Below, piece after piece: positions 16,070-24,570 of a DNA stretch of 64,000 nt. The translations under genes were made by a program, and so were the position numbers. The number at the start of each line of letters is the position of its first letter. Within the stretch, counting starts at the first letter, position 1. Source of the DNA: Suttonella sp. R2A3 (GTDB lineage Bacteria > Pseudomonadota > Gammaproteobacteria > Cardiobacteriales > Cardiobacteriaceae); NCBI RefSeq assembly GCF_021513215.1, contig NZ_CP090975.1:923501-987500 (forward strand), in the 5' to 3' direction. The notes under the pieces were generated by a model. It saw only the letters and a program-made list of their open reading frames with translations, was not told where the DNA came from and did no database searches.

Positions 16070-17173
16070 ATGGCAATTCATCCCACAGAAGCGATCATCG
16101 CCGACCTTAAAGCCGGCAAAATGGTGATTATCATGGACGATGAGGATCGCGAGAACGAAGGCGATTTGATGATGCTTGCTGAACACATCACGCCTGAGGC
16201 GATTAACTTTATGGCGCGTTACGGCCGTGGCTTGGTGTGTTTAACGATCACCCAAGCGCGCAACGACCAACTAAAGCTTTGGCCACAGGCAACCAACAAC
16301 GCCTCAGCGTTTACGACCAATTTTACCGTATCAATTGAAGCCGCTGAGGGTGTGACTACCGGCATTTCCGCACACGATCGCGCGCGTACCATCCAAGCAG
16401 CGGTCAGCCCAACCGCCCATCCCAATGATTTAGTCCAACCTGGACATATCTTTCCCATCGTGGCCCGCGAAGGCGGCGTACTCACCCGCGCCGGACACAC
16501 CGAAGCCGGTTGCGACTTTGCGCGTTTAGCCGAATGTGAACCCGCGGCAGTCATTGTCGAAATCTTAAAAGACGATGGCACGATGGCACGACGTGGCGAT
16601 TTAGAGCTGTTTGCCAATGAACACGGCTTAAAAATCGGCACGATTGCCGATTTAATCGAGTACCGACTAGCGCGCGAGCAAACAGTCGCGGCGATTGGAC
16701 AATGTGAGCTACCCACCGCGCACGGCATATTTACGCTGGTAACTTATCAAAGCACAATTGATCAAAGCCTGCATTATGCTCTGATCAAAGGATCGATTAA
16801 CCCGGAAGTTCCGACGTTTGTGCGCGTGCATGTGCAAAATATGTTTAGCGATTTATTCCAAGCGGAACTCAGCGAACGCACCTTTTCGATCGATGATGCG
16901 CTACAATATCTCGCCAAAGAAGACAGCGGGATTATTGTCGTGCTTGACGAGGGGCAAAGCAAACACGATATTTTAAAAAGAATGCATGCTTTTGCCCACC
17001 ATGAGGCACCGCCCAAACGCGCCGCCGAACAAGATTTACGAACCTATGGGATCGGCGCACAAATTCTGGCCGATCAAGGCGTCGGTAAAATGCGCCTGCT
17101 GTCGACACCATATAAATTCACCGGTATTTCCGGCTATCATTTAGAAGTTAGCGAATACCTGACCCCACACTGA
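16070..17173 (+). CDS. ribB: 3,4-dihydroxy-2-butanone-4-phosphate synthase with degenerate GTP cyclohydrolase II-like domain
   Basis: 367 aa. The N-terminal DHBP synthase domain (1 to about 200) is intact, with DDEDRENEGDLMMLAE, GVTTGISAHDRA and RAGHTEAGCD. The C-terminal domain (about 205-367) has the RibA fold outline but lacks the zinc-binding cysteines of the CLTGDVFGSLRCDC motif; the aligned segment here is RVHVQNMFSDLFQAELSERT. It is therefore the RibBX type, and a separate functional ribA should exist elsewhere in the genome. Within the rib operon. Confidence 0.93.
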   Translation: MAIHPTEAIIADLKAGKMVIIMDDEDRENEGDLMMLAEHITPEAINFMARYGRGLVCLTITQARNDQLKLWPQATNNASAFTTNFTVSIEAAEGVTTGISAHDRARTIQAAVSPTAHPNDLVQPGHIFPIVAREGGVLTRAGHTEAGCDFARLAECEPAAVIVEILKDDGTMARRGDLELFANEHGLKIGTIADLIEYRLAREQTVAAIGQCELPTAHGIFTLVTYQSTIDQSLHYALIKGSINPEVPTFVRVHVQNMFSDLFQAELSERTFSIDDALQYLAKEDSGIIVVLDEGQSKHDILKRMHAFAHHEAPPKRAAEQDLRTYGIGAQILADQGVGKMRLLSTPYKFTGISGYHLEVSEYLTPH

Positions 17174-17188
17174 TTTTAGGAACGATTC

Positions 17189-17665
17189 ATGAGCCAACAA
17201 CCCAAACGTATCGAAGGCCAATTTAGCGATGCTAATGCGCGCTACGCCATTATCTGTGCCCGTTTTAACGAGCTGATCGTCAGCAAACTCGAAGGCGGCG
17301 CGATTGATGCGCTTATTCGTCATGGCGTGAGCGCTGAACAGATTGATATCATTTATGTACCAGGCGCGCACGAACTGCCGATTGCCGCGCAACGCCTTGC
17401 TGCGAGTAAGCGTTATGACGCGATCATTGCCCTAGGCGCAGTGATCCGTGGGGCAACCGCGCATTTTGAGGTCGTGGTTAACGAGTCGTCTAAAGGCTTA
17501 AGCCAAGTGGCGCTCAAGCACGACATCCCTGTGATTAACGGCGTACTAACCACCAACAGTATTGAACAAGCGCTGGAGCGCGCTGGCACAAAAGCCGGTA
17601 ATAAAGGCGCTGACGCCGCACTCGCTGCGATTGAGATGGTCAGTTTATTACGTCAAATTGATTGA
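17189..17665 (+). CDS. ribH: 6,7-dimethyl-8-ribityllumazine synthase
   Basis: 158-aa lumazine synthase, the penultimate riboflavin enzyme, which forms 60-mer or pentameric shells. Motifs seen are [47 protein letters not shown] with the catalytic His, and the C-terminal [16 protein letters not shown]. It is followed 7 bp later by nusB, a conserved pairing. Confidence 0.97.
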   Translation: MSQQPKRIEGQFSDANARYAIICARFNELIVSKLEGGAIDALIRHGVSAEQIDIIYVPGAHELPIAAQRLAASKRYDAIIALGAVIRGATAHFEVVVNESSKGLSQVALKHDIPVINGVLTTNSIEQALERAGTKAGNKGADAALAAIEMVSLLRQID

Positions 17666-17672
17666 GAAGAGC

Positions 17673-18107
17673 ATGAGTAATCCGCCAAATTTAAAACGCC
17701 AAGCCATTGAACAACGCTCACGCGCCCGCCGCCTATTGGTACAAACCCTGTATCAATGGCAGATCAGCGGTGGTGATGCGAAAGAAACCTACCACAACCG
17801 TCTGATCGACCCACGAAACGGCGATATTGACGCACTCTATTTTGACGCCGCTTACGAATACATCAGCACACAATATGAAGTCTTAGAAGAAAGCTACGCA
17901 GCTTTTATGAGTCGTCAACCCAAGATGCTTGACCCGACTGAGCGCGCCATTTTATGGATTGGTGGCTATGAGCTACAACACTGCCCGGATATTCACTCGA
18001 GTGTGAGTATTAATGAGGCGATCGAACTTGCCAAGCAATTTGGCGCTGAAGACAGCTACAAGTTTATCAACGCCACACTCGATAAACTCAGCAAATCACT
18101 CGCATAA
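17673..18107 (+). CDS. nusB: Transcription antitermination protein NusB
   Basis: 144-aa all-helical RNA-binding protein that, with NusE, binds boxA in rRNA antitermination complexes. The arginine-rich N terminus (QRSRARRLLVQTLYQWQ) and the C-terminal VSINEAIELAKQFGAEDSYKFIN are family hallmarks. The ATG at 17673, just after the ribH stop, was taken because it matches family length and the conserved N terminus. The stop is immediately followed by the ATG of the HhH protein. Confidence 0.96.
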   Translation: MSNPPNLKRQAIEQRSRARRLLVQTLYQWQISGGDAKETYHNRLIDPRNGDIDALYFDAAYEYISTQYEVLEESYAAFMSRQPKMLDPTERAILWIGGYELQHCPDIHSSVSINEAIELAKQFGAEDSYKFINATLDKLSKSLA

Positions 18108-18347
18108 ATGACTCGATTTAATCCCCAAGAACGTAAACAGTTGCTTGGGATTAAAGGCATTGGTGAAACGGTGGTTAAACGCCTGGAGATGATGGGCTTC
18201 GATAGCCTTGAGTCATTAGCGCAGGCAGATGTTGATAGCATCCTATACCAAGGAAGCGTCATCACCCAAAGCTCATGTTGGCAAAACAGTCCACAAGCTC
18301 GAGCCGCCATCAATGCGGCACTCGCTTACGCTAAGCAGCACACCTAA
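18108..18347 (+). CDS. Small helix-hairpin-helix protein
   Basis: 79 aa whose N-terminal half is a helix-hairpin-helix motif (LLGIKGIGETVVKRLEMMGF), followed by a conserved-looking SSCWQNSPQARAAINAAL segment. It resembles the small Cdd1/'pathogenicity locus' proteins of unknown function. It begins at the base after the nusB stop, so it is probably co-translated. thiL often follows nusB in gammaproteobacteria; here this protein takes that place. DNA binding is likely from the motif; function is unknown. Confidence 0.75.
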   Translation: MTRFNPQERKQLLGIKGIGETVVKRLEMMGFDSLESLAQADVDSILYQGSVITQSSCWQNSPQARAAINAALAYAKQHT

Positions 18348-18351
18348 ACAC

Positions 18352-18939
18352 CTAACGCAACACCATAAATGCCATCGCGGTCATTAGCGCATCGTGATAG
18401 GCATCGTGGGCGCTGAGTGTGGGAATGGCGAGTTCGTGCATGATGGTGGCAAAGCGTTTATCAACGTGTTCATTGCCGCTGCGCCGTTGCTGGCGTTTGA
18501 CGAATAAATGGCCGATATCAAGGGTGCGATTCGGCAAGCTAAAACCTAAGGTTTTCTGGCATTGCTGATCGAGAAACCCTTTATCTAGGCCAATATGATA
18601 GCCAACGATCGTACGCGCGCCAATAAACGGCAAGAATTCAGCGAATAGCTCAGCGTAGCTAATCCCGTTAGCCACATCTTCGGGGCGCAGACCATGGATT
18701 CGGATAGTTTCTGCCGTCGGCATCGCTGGTGGTTTACAGACCCACTGTCGCGCGCTACCACTCAATATCCGCTTACCGTTGATATGAATCGCGGCAATGC
18801 TTAACAGCGCGTCTTGTCGTTTATCTAAGCCAGTCATCTCGCAATCGATACAGACAAATTCATCATCTTTCGCCTTGCCAAGTAATTGATGAAAACCCGC
18901 TTGCTCGATCTTTTTGCGACGCCCCCATGCAGCGAACAT
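18352..18939 (-). CDS. DnaQ-like 3'-5' exonuclease
   Basis: 195-aa DEDDh exonuclease. ExoI is seen at VCIDCEMTGLD (Asp, Glu), ExoII at VGYHIGLDKGFLD, and ExoIII at HDAYHDALMTAMAF. It resembles the PolC/DnaQ-type exonucleases found next to CBS-DUF294 proteins, not the replicative epsilon subunit. The ATG at 18939 overlaps the upstream gene's TGA (TGATG), implying coupling to that gene. Convergent with the small HhH gene, 4 bp apart, with no clear terminator. Confidence 0.9.
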   Translation of the reverse strand: MFAAWGRRKKIEQAGFHQLLGKAKDDEFVCIDCEMTGLDKRQDALLSIAAIHINGKRILSGSARQWVCKPPAMPTAETIRIHGLRPEDVANGISYAELFAEFLPFIGARTIVGYHIGLDKGFLDQQCQKTLGFSLPNRTLDIGHLFVKRQQRRSGNEHVDKRFATIMHELAIPTLSAHDAYHDALMTAMAFMVLR

Positions 18940-20714
18940 CAAAACATCCCCAGATGATAGCGATTACTCAGCGAGGCTTTAAATTCTTTGACGATATTTA
19001 AACATTCTTTGAGTACATCTCGCTCGAGCGCACTCATCGTCATCGGATTGACGCTCTTTCGCTCGCCTTTGCTGCTCGCTTCCAGCGCCGTTTTTAAGCG
19101 TTGTGCCATAAAGAAATCTAACGCTTCGGTGAGATTTTGCGCGCGTGAGGCGTCCATCACGTTCGCTTGGACTAACGCGTGTAAGCGCTCTCTGGTACTC
19201 GTGGCGCTCACTCCTAATTCAAACGCCATTGCACGCACCCCATGCACGATCGGGAAAATACCGGCTTTTTTCATATTGAGCGTATTACTTTCACCACCAG
19301 GTAAAAACTTTTGCCACCACGATTGGCTATCGCCAAATTGCAACGCCGCTTTAGCGAAATGGTTGATCAGTCCGGTTGGCGCATGTTGTCGCTCAGCGTG
19401 CACATGTGCATTGAGTTCATCTAACAGTTCGGTTTTACCACACACCGCACGCGCATCTAAAAAGGTAGATAGATGCATCATCGCTTCCATATTCTCTAAA
19501 TCCAACCAGCGCGAGGCGGTGCGTTTAAAATCGCTCAGCGACTGACGCTACAGTGGGTTATTGAGCATAATATGGCCATCACACAGCGGATACCCCATCT
19601 TCGCTAACGCTGCGTTGAATTGTTCTGCCACCTCATCAAGACGTGGATCGCTAAACCCGTCAGCGAGAATCAATCCATTATCTTGGTCGGTGCGTAAAAT
19701 TTGTTCGCCTCGCCCTTCTGAGCCCATCACAAACAGGCAGGTATTTTCAATAATTTCTTTAGGCGCAAGCAAGTGCCACAGGCGGGTAAAGACTTGCAGG
19801 TTAAGCGTTTGCACCATCGAGCTGATCACGCTCGTTTTCACCCCATTCTCGTATTGCGAGCGGATGTATTCACCAATTTTATCTGCGGCCTTATCGAGCG
19901 CGTCAAGGTCTTTGGCCTGCTCAATATCGAGCGCGATTAAATGCGAGTGGTTGGTAAAGAAGCTCAATAGATCGATTTGCCCCAACACACCAATAATCTT
20001 TCCCTCATCATCGAGCACGGGCAGGCGACGAATACGGTTTGACACCATCATCTGCAGTGCTTCGCTAAGCTCTTTATCCTGATGAATCGTTACCAGCTTA
20101 AAGTGGGTGAATTGTTCCACTTCAGTTTGCCGCACATCCACGCCAGCGATCACTGCATCGCATAGATTCGTACTGGAAAACATACCCACCCGTTTGTGCT
20201 GATGCACCAAAATATGCCCACTACTGTTCGCGCGTAATGCACGTGTGGCTTCTAAAATACTTGCTGAAGCATGAATAAACTGTGGTTCGCGTAAATAGCA
20301 ATCGCGCACTTTTTTAAACATCAGCGTTTGCGTTTCTTGGCGCGATTTCTGACTGGCAAGCCGACGCTCTTGTAAGCGATCAGAAAACAACGCAGCAAAG
20401 CCATCATTCTCTGCACAAACGTCAAGAATAGCCGTTTGTGCCAGTCGATAAAGCAAGCTGTTTTCGCTCGCTAGAATGCGTAAATCCGCGTTGCTGGTGG
20501 TAAACCAGTCATCTGGGTAGGCTTGAGCATGAAAGTCATCTCCACGACGTTGCTCGATACTGCCTTTGATCACCACAAAAACATCGCCACGCAAGCTTTC
20601 ATCAAGCGTTTCGTCTTTAGTGAGATAAACCACTTCTGCGCTGCGCTGCAATCGCTCACGTTGTGAGGCGCTCAATAAATCAAACGGTGGCTGGGTTAGC
20701 GATAGAGCGTGCAT
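18939..20714 (-). pseudogene. cNMP-like/CBS/DUF294 nucleotidyltransferase-like protein interrupted by an amber codon
   Basis: Two minus-strand reading frames, 19548-20714 (388 aa) and 18939-19505, lie in the same frame and are separated only by TAG at 19548-19550 in CDGHIMLNNPL-stop-RQSLSDFKRTASRW. A Trp codon (TGG) would restore about 591 aa. Domains in order are a cyclic-nucleotide-binding-like region (about 1-130), two CBS repeats (about 150-270), the DUF294 nucleotidyltransferase-like part (GSEGRGEQILRTDQDNG, about 335) and, after the stop, the substrate-binding-like domain. GAGG precedes the start. It could be a true nonsense mutation or a sequence error. Confidence 0.85.
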
Positions 20715-20813
20715 TCAGCGATCCTCAACGAAGGGGTTCACCGACCAGCATAGCATAAATTATCGTTTGTTATTGTTCTAATCGACCTTCACAAACCAAG
20801 GGCATTATCACGA

Positions 20814-21545
20814 TTAACTAAGCGCGCGAATATCAATCACCGCTTGTTTGGCAAACGCATGACTCAGCGCATAATCAACGATTTGTTGTGCCGTTTCATC
20901 AGCCGATTGCAATTCTTTATCAGTATAGAGATCAACAAAACGGTGACGTATCGGAAAATCCTCACTTTCGCGCAGCTCTGCCTGCATCGCGGTATCGACA
21001 ACACCTGGCGCAATACTTACGACCTTAGCACCACTGCGTTCTATCGAGGCGTTACGTGCGTGCTGATCGAGCGCTGCTTTACTCGCGCCATAAACCGACC
21101 AGCCAGGATAGGCTTTATTGGCTGCACCACTGGAAATATGCACGATGCGGGTGCTATTGCCCTTAGCTTGTCGTGCGGCTACTGCGTTGGCGAGCAATAA
21201 AGGCGCTGTGACATTAAGCGCGACCGCTAAAGCAATCTGCTGCGTGTCTTGCTCACCAAGAATGCATGAAGGCTGCACGGTGCCTGCGTTATTAAACAAC
21301 CAAATCGTGCGATAGCTGGCGCATAATTCTTCCCATTCGGCGCTCGCTAACCAGGCAATCAGCGCTTGTTCATCGGCCAGATTCAGGGTGACCTCGCGTA
21401 ACTTTTCGCCATATTTTCCATGCAATTCAGGGTTACCATGACGAGCAATCCCACACACAGCAGCACCACGTTCAAGCCAGGTGTGAGCTAACGCCGCGCC
21501 TAAGCCTCGACTGTGACCGGTAATGATAACCAAGGTATCTTTCAT
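20814..21545 (-). CDS. Short-chain dehydrogenase/reductase, sepiapterin-reductase-like
   Basis: 243-aa SDR with the Rossmann TGHSRGLGAALA (TGxxxGxG), the NNAG motif (WLFNNAGTV), and the catalytic Ser-Tyr-Lys (HISSGAANK, YGASKAAL). It is closest in pattern to the sepiapterin reductase/YueD-like group; substrate is unknown. Its ATG overlaps the rsmA stop by 4 nt, so it is the last gene of the lptD operon. In E. coli this position holds apaG-apaH. Confidence 0.88.
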   Translation of the reverse strand: MKDTLVIITGHSRGLGAALAHTWLERGAAVCGIARHGNPELHGKYGEKLREVTLNLADEQALIAWLASAEWEELCASYRTIWLFNNAGTVQPSCILGEQDTQQIALAVALNVTAPLLLANAVAARQAKGNSTRIVHISSGAANKAYPGWSVYGASKAALDQHARNASIERSGAKVVSIAPGVVDTAMQAELRESEDFPIRHRFVDLYTDKELQSADETAQQIVDYALSHAFAKQAVIDIRALS

Positions 21546-22324
21546 GATGTCCTCCGATAGTCCGCCAACCGCGCAAATGCCTCACCGGATAACGTTTCCG
21601 GACGCGCCGTCGGATCAATACCGAGCACGGCGAAATCCTCTGCACTAAAGTATTGCTGCAACGATTTACGTACCATTTTACGCCGCTGGGTGAACGCCGC
21701 ACGCACCAGCTCGTCAAATCGTGCAAAATCCTCAACATGCCAAGCTGGCTCGGCCAGTGGGGTTAGCCGTACAACCGCAGAATCGACTTTTGGTGGCGGA
21801 TCAAACGCATCTGGGGCAATATCAAACAGCGCCTCACACGCGCAATACAGCTGCACCATAATACTCAAACGCCCATAGGCTTTACTACCCGGTTCGGCAC
21901 ACACGCGCTCGACCACTTCTTTTTGCAACATAAAGACCATATCGCTAATCAAGTTGCGTTGTGCAAGGCAGTGAAAAATGATCGGTGAAGATAAGTTATA
22001 CGGTAAATTACCAACCACTTTTAGGGGTGAAGCCAAACCAAGAGAGGTAAAATCTACCTGTAAAATATCTGCATTGATCAGGTTCAGCTGACCGATACGA
22101 TCTGCTTTAATTTGTAAGGGTTCAAGTACCCTTCGATCAAATTCAATCGCACTCATTGCGCCACTTTCGCGCAGCAAAGGTAACGTCAGCGCGCCTAATC
22201 CTGGGCCAATTTCAACGAGTGATTCACCGGCACGTGGATCAATCGCGCTAACTAATTGATCGATCACTCGCTCATCTACTAAGAAATGCTGACCCAGATG
22301 TTTTGCGGCACGCACTTCAGCCAT
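21542..22324 (-). CDS. rsmA: 16S rRNA (adenine1518/1519-N6)-dimethyltransferase
   Basis: 260-aa KsgA methyltransferase acting late in 30S assembly. Seen are KHLGQHFLVDERVIDQLV, the SAM site VEIGPGLGALTLPLL, and the catalytic NLPYN motif (VVGNLPYNLSSPIIFH). An AAGGA ribosome site precedes the ATG, and the start overlaps the pdxA end by 8 nt. Central gene of the lptD-surA-pdxA-rsmA operon. Confidence 0.97.
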   Translation of the reverse strand: MAEVRAAKHLGQHFLVDERVIDQLVSAIDPRAGESLVEIGPGLGALTLPLLRESGAMSAIEFDRRVLEPLQIKADRIGQLNLINADILQVDFTSLGLASPLKVVGNLPYNLSSPIIFHCLAQRNLISDMVFMLQKEVVERVCAEPGSKAYGRLSIMVQLYCACEALFDIAPDAFDPPPKVDSAVVRLTPLAEPAWHVEDFARFDELVRAAFTQRRKMVRKSLQQYFSAEDFAVLGIDPTARPETLSGEAFARLADYRRTS

Positions 22325-23300
22325 GACATTTATCCTTATCTGTGTTTAGGGTTTGTGCTAATTCGAGGGCGGCAAGAAAGCTACCAGTATCAATCTGACC
22401 ACTTCCAGCTAAATCCAAAGCAGTACCATGATCGACCGAGGTACGGATATAAGGCAGGCCGAGCGTGATATTCACCGCCTGGCCAAAACCACGGGCTTTA
22501 AGCACCGGCAATCCTTGATCATGATACATCGCGATGATCGCATCGTATTGGTCGCTATAGCGTGGGACAAAGAGCGTATCCGCCGGTAGCGGACCTGTGA
22601 TGTCTAAGCCTTGTTTGCGCAGTGCATTAAGGGTTGGCGTAATCACACGCAGTTCTTCGTCGCCCAAATGACCTTGTTCTCCGGCATGAGGGTTAAGCCC
22701 ACATACCGCGATGCGCGGCTTAGGCAACGCGAAGTGATCGCGCAATGCCTGCTCAGTAATTCGCACTGTGTCACGAATAGCTTCTGCAGTAATCGCATCC
22801 ACGACATCGCGAAGCGGTAAATGGGTGGTCACCAGTGCTACACGTAAATCCGCGCAGGCAAGCATCATCACCACTTTATCAACCTCAGCGAGTGCTTGAA
22901 AGAATTCGGTATGTCCGCTAAAGGTTACCCCGCTGTCGTTAATCACCCCTTTATGGATTGGCGCGGTCATTAACGCCGCAAACTCACCTTCGCTGACGCG
23001 TGTTGCTGCCGAACGCAACATATTAAGAACGTATGCCGCATTAGCAGGATTAAGCTCGCCAGCAGTAACAGACGCTCGCGTGGGTAGCGGTAGAATTGTG
23101 AGGGCTGCGCGCTGTGGGTATATGGCTTGAGCCACATCAATACCCAACTGGGCTGCGCGCTCAGCAAATAATATTGGGCAACCAATCACCACCGCATCTT
23201 GTAACGCATTTTGCGCGGCGGCAAGCAGGCACAAATCCGGTCCAATACCTGCCGGCTCACCGCTGGTAATTAAAATCTGCTTGTTAACGGATCTCGACAT
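22317..23300 (-). CDS. pdxA: 4-hydroxythreonine-4-phosphate dehydrogenase
   Basis: 327-aa enzyme of pyridoxal phosphate synthesis. The start ILITSGEPAGIGPDLCL, the metal and substrate motif FSGHTEFFQ, NPHAGEQGHLG, and the C-terminal MYHDQGLPVLKARGFGQAVN with RTSVDHGTALDLAG are diagnostic. The start overlaps the surA end by 17 nt. Conserved surA-pdxA-rsmA order. Confidence 0.97.
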   Translation of the reverse strand: MSRSVNKQILITSGEPAGIGPDLCLLAAAQNALQDAVVIGCPILFAERAAQLGIDVAQAIYPQRAALTILPLPTRASVTAGELNPANAAYVLNMLRSAATRVSEGEFAALMTAPIHKGVINDSGVTFSGHTEFFQALAEVDKVVMMLACADLRVALVTTHLPLRDVVDAITAEAIRDTVRITEQALRDHFALPKPRIAVCGLNPHAGEQGHLGDEELRVITPTLNALRKQGLDITGPLPADTLFVPRYSDQYDAIIAMYHDQGLPVLKARGFGQAVNITLGLPYIRTSVDHGTALDLAGSGQIDTGSFLAALELAQTLNTDKDKCHG

Positions 23301-24570
23301 ACGCTTGCTGACGCAGCTGAATTAAGCGCTGCTGCCAAGCGTCTTCTAAATATTTATTGTAGAGACTTTCGCGAATGCGCGCGCGCAACACATCATCGCT
23401 GCGATCGACCTGTCGGCGATCGTTCACTTTTAAAATATGCCAGCCATAAGGCGTTTGTACAGGGGCCGTGATCTCACCTAATGGTACTTGAAGCATCGCC
23501 TGGGCAAACTCCGGCACCATCTCATCAGCACCAACCCAACCTAACTCACCACCACGTACGGCTGAGGTAGGATCTTGCGAATAGCGACGCGCCACTTCGG
23601 CAAAATCCGCACCTTGCTGCAATTGGCTAACCAATTGCTCAGCAATCCGCTGTTGGGCGATAAAATCTTCTTTACCCTGAGCACGCAATAAAATATGCGC
23701 CACATTAGCTTGATCTACAACCGCCTGACCTGATTGACTTTGTTTAGCGCGCACTTTCAAAAAGTGCATGCCATCTTGGTCAACCACCGGAGTAGAGAGT
23801 ACCTCACCACTCGATAACCTACTGACCGCCTCAGCAAAGCGTGGTGGCACTTGCGCTATATTGACCGCACCCAAATCAACAAACTTTGCTTTAGGAACAA
23901 CCTGAGCCACCTGCGCCAAATCATCATTGTGTTCATTCAAAGCTTCAGAGACCTGACGTATGGTTTCTTTAACCGCCGGCCCGCGTTCATCCGCACTGCC
24001 TTCGGGAATCGGCAATAATAAATCTTGTAAATACAAAGTGGTTTCATTTAAACGGGTAATTTGGGCGATTTGTGTCTCAATGGTTGCAGGAGAGATATTG
24101 ATATTGCGGCCAATCAACGCCTGTTTGAGTTTGTCTTGCACAATATTTGAAGCCATTTGTGCGCGAAAAGCGGCTTCATCCAATCCAGTATCGCGTCGTA
24201 CTCGCCGTAATAGCTGCGCTTTATCAAGCCCATTTTGTTGCGCAACCATCGCGACCGCTCGATCAATTTCTTCAGTGCTCGCAGAAAAATCGCCACGCTG
24301 CTCCATTTGTTTGAGCAAATGATTCATAATCACCCGTTCGGTGAGTTGTTCATTAATCTCACCTTCCGGTAAATTAATCCCTTTGGGCAGCATGCGGCGC
24401 TCAACCGCGAGTTCTTTTGCAAGTTGGCGGCGGGTTATGGTTTCTTCGTTGATGACCACAGCAATCTCATCTAATCCTTTGAGATTTGTCTCACCTGCCG
24501 GACCAAAATCCAGCGCCCAACCGGTCGCTGCCGATAACACACATACCAGCGAAATAAGCAAATGTCGCAT
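23284..24570 (-). CDS. surA: Periplasmic chaperone/peptidyl-prolyl isomerase SurA
   Basis: 428 aa (E. coli 428). A signal peptide (about 1-20) is followed by the chaperone N-domain (VVINEETITRRQLAKEL...) and two parvulin repeats. The second is well conserved (VAHILLRAQG...FAEVARRYSQDPTSAVRGGELGWV...YGWHILKV), the first more divergent. It escorts unfolded outer-membrane proteins, including LptD, to BAM. Its start overlaps the lptD stop by one base. Confidence 0.96.
   Translation of the reverse strand: MRHLLISLVCVLSAATGWALDFGPAGETNLKGLDEIAVVINEETITRRQLAKELAVERRMLPKGINLPEGEINEQLTERVIMNHLLKQMEQRGDFSASTEEIDRAVAMVAQQNGLDKAQLLRRVRRDTGLDEAAFRAQMASNIVQDKLKQALIGRNINISPATIETQIAQITRLNETTLYLQDLLLPIPEGSADERGPAVKETIRQVSEALNEHNDDLAQVAQVVPKAKFVDLGAVNIAQVPPRFAEAVSRLSSGEVLSTPVVDQDGMHFLKVRAKQSQSGQAVVDQANVAHILLRAQGKEDFIAQQRIAEQLVSQLQQGADFAEVARRYSQDPTSAVRGGELGWVGADEMVPEFAQAMLQVPLGEITAPVQTPYGWHILKVNDRRQVDRSDDVLRARIRESLYNKYLEDAWQQRLIQLRQQAYVEIR

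Noticed and set aside
18988-19545. 185-codon plus-strand frame opposite the DUF294 gene
   Set aside because: Composition is that of an antisense shadow (Ser/Cys/Ala rich); the minus-strand protein has clear domains.
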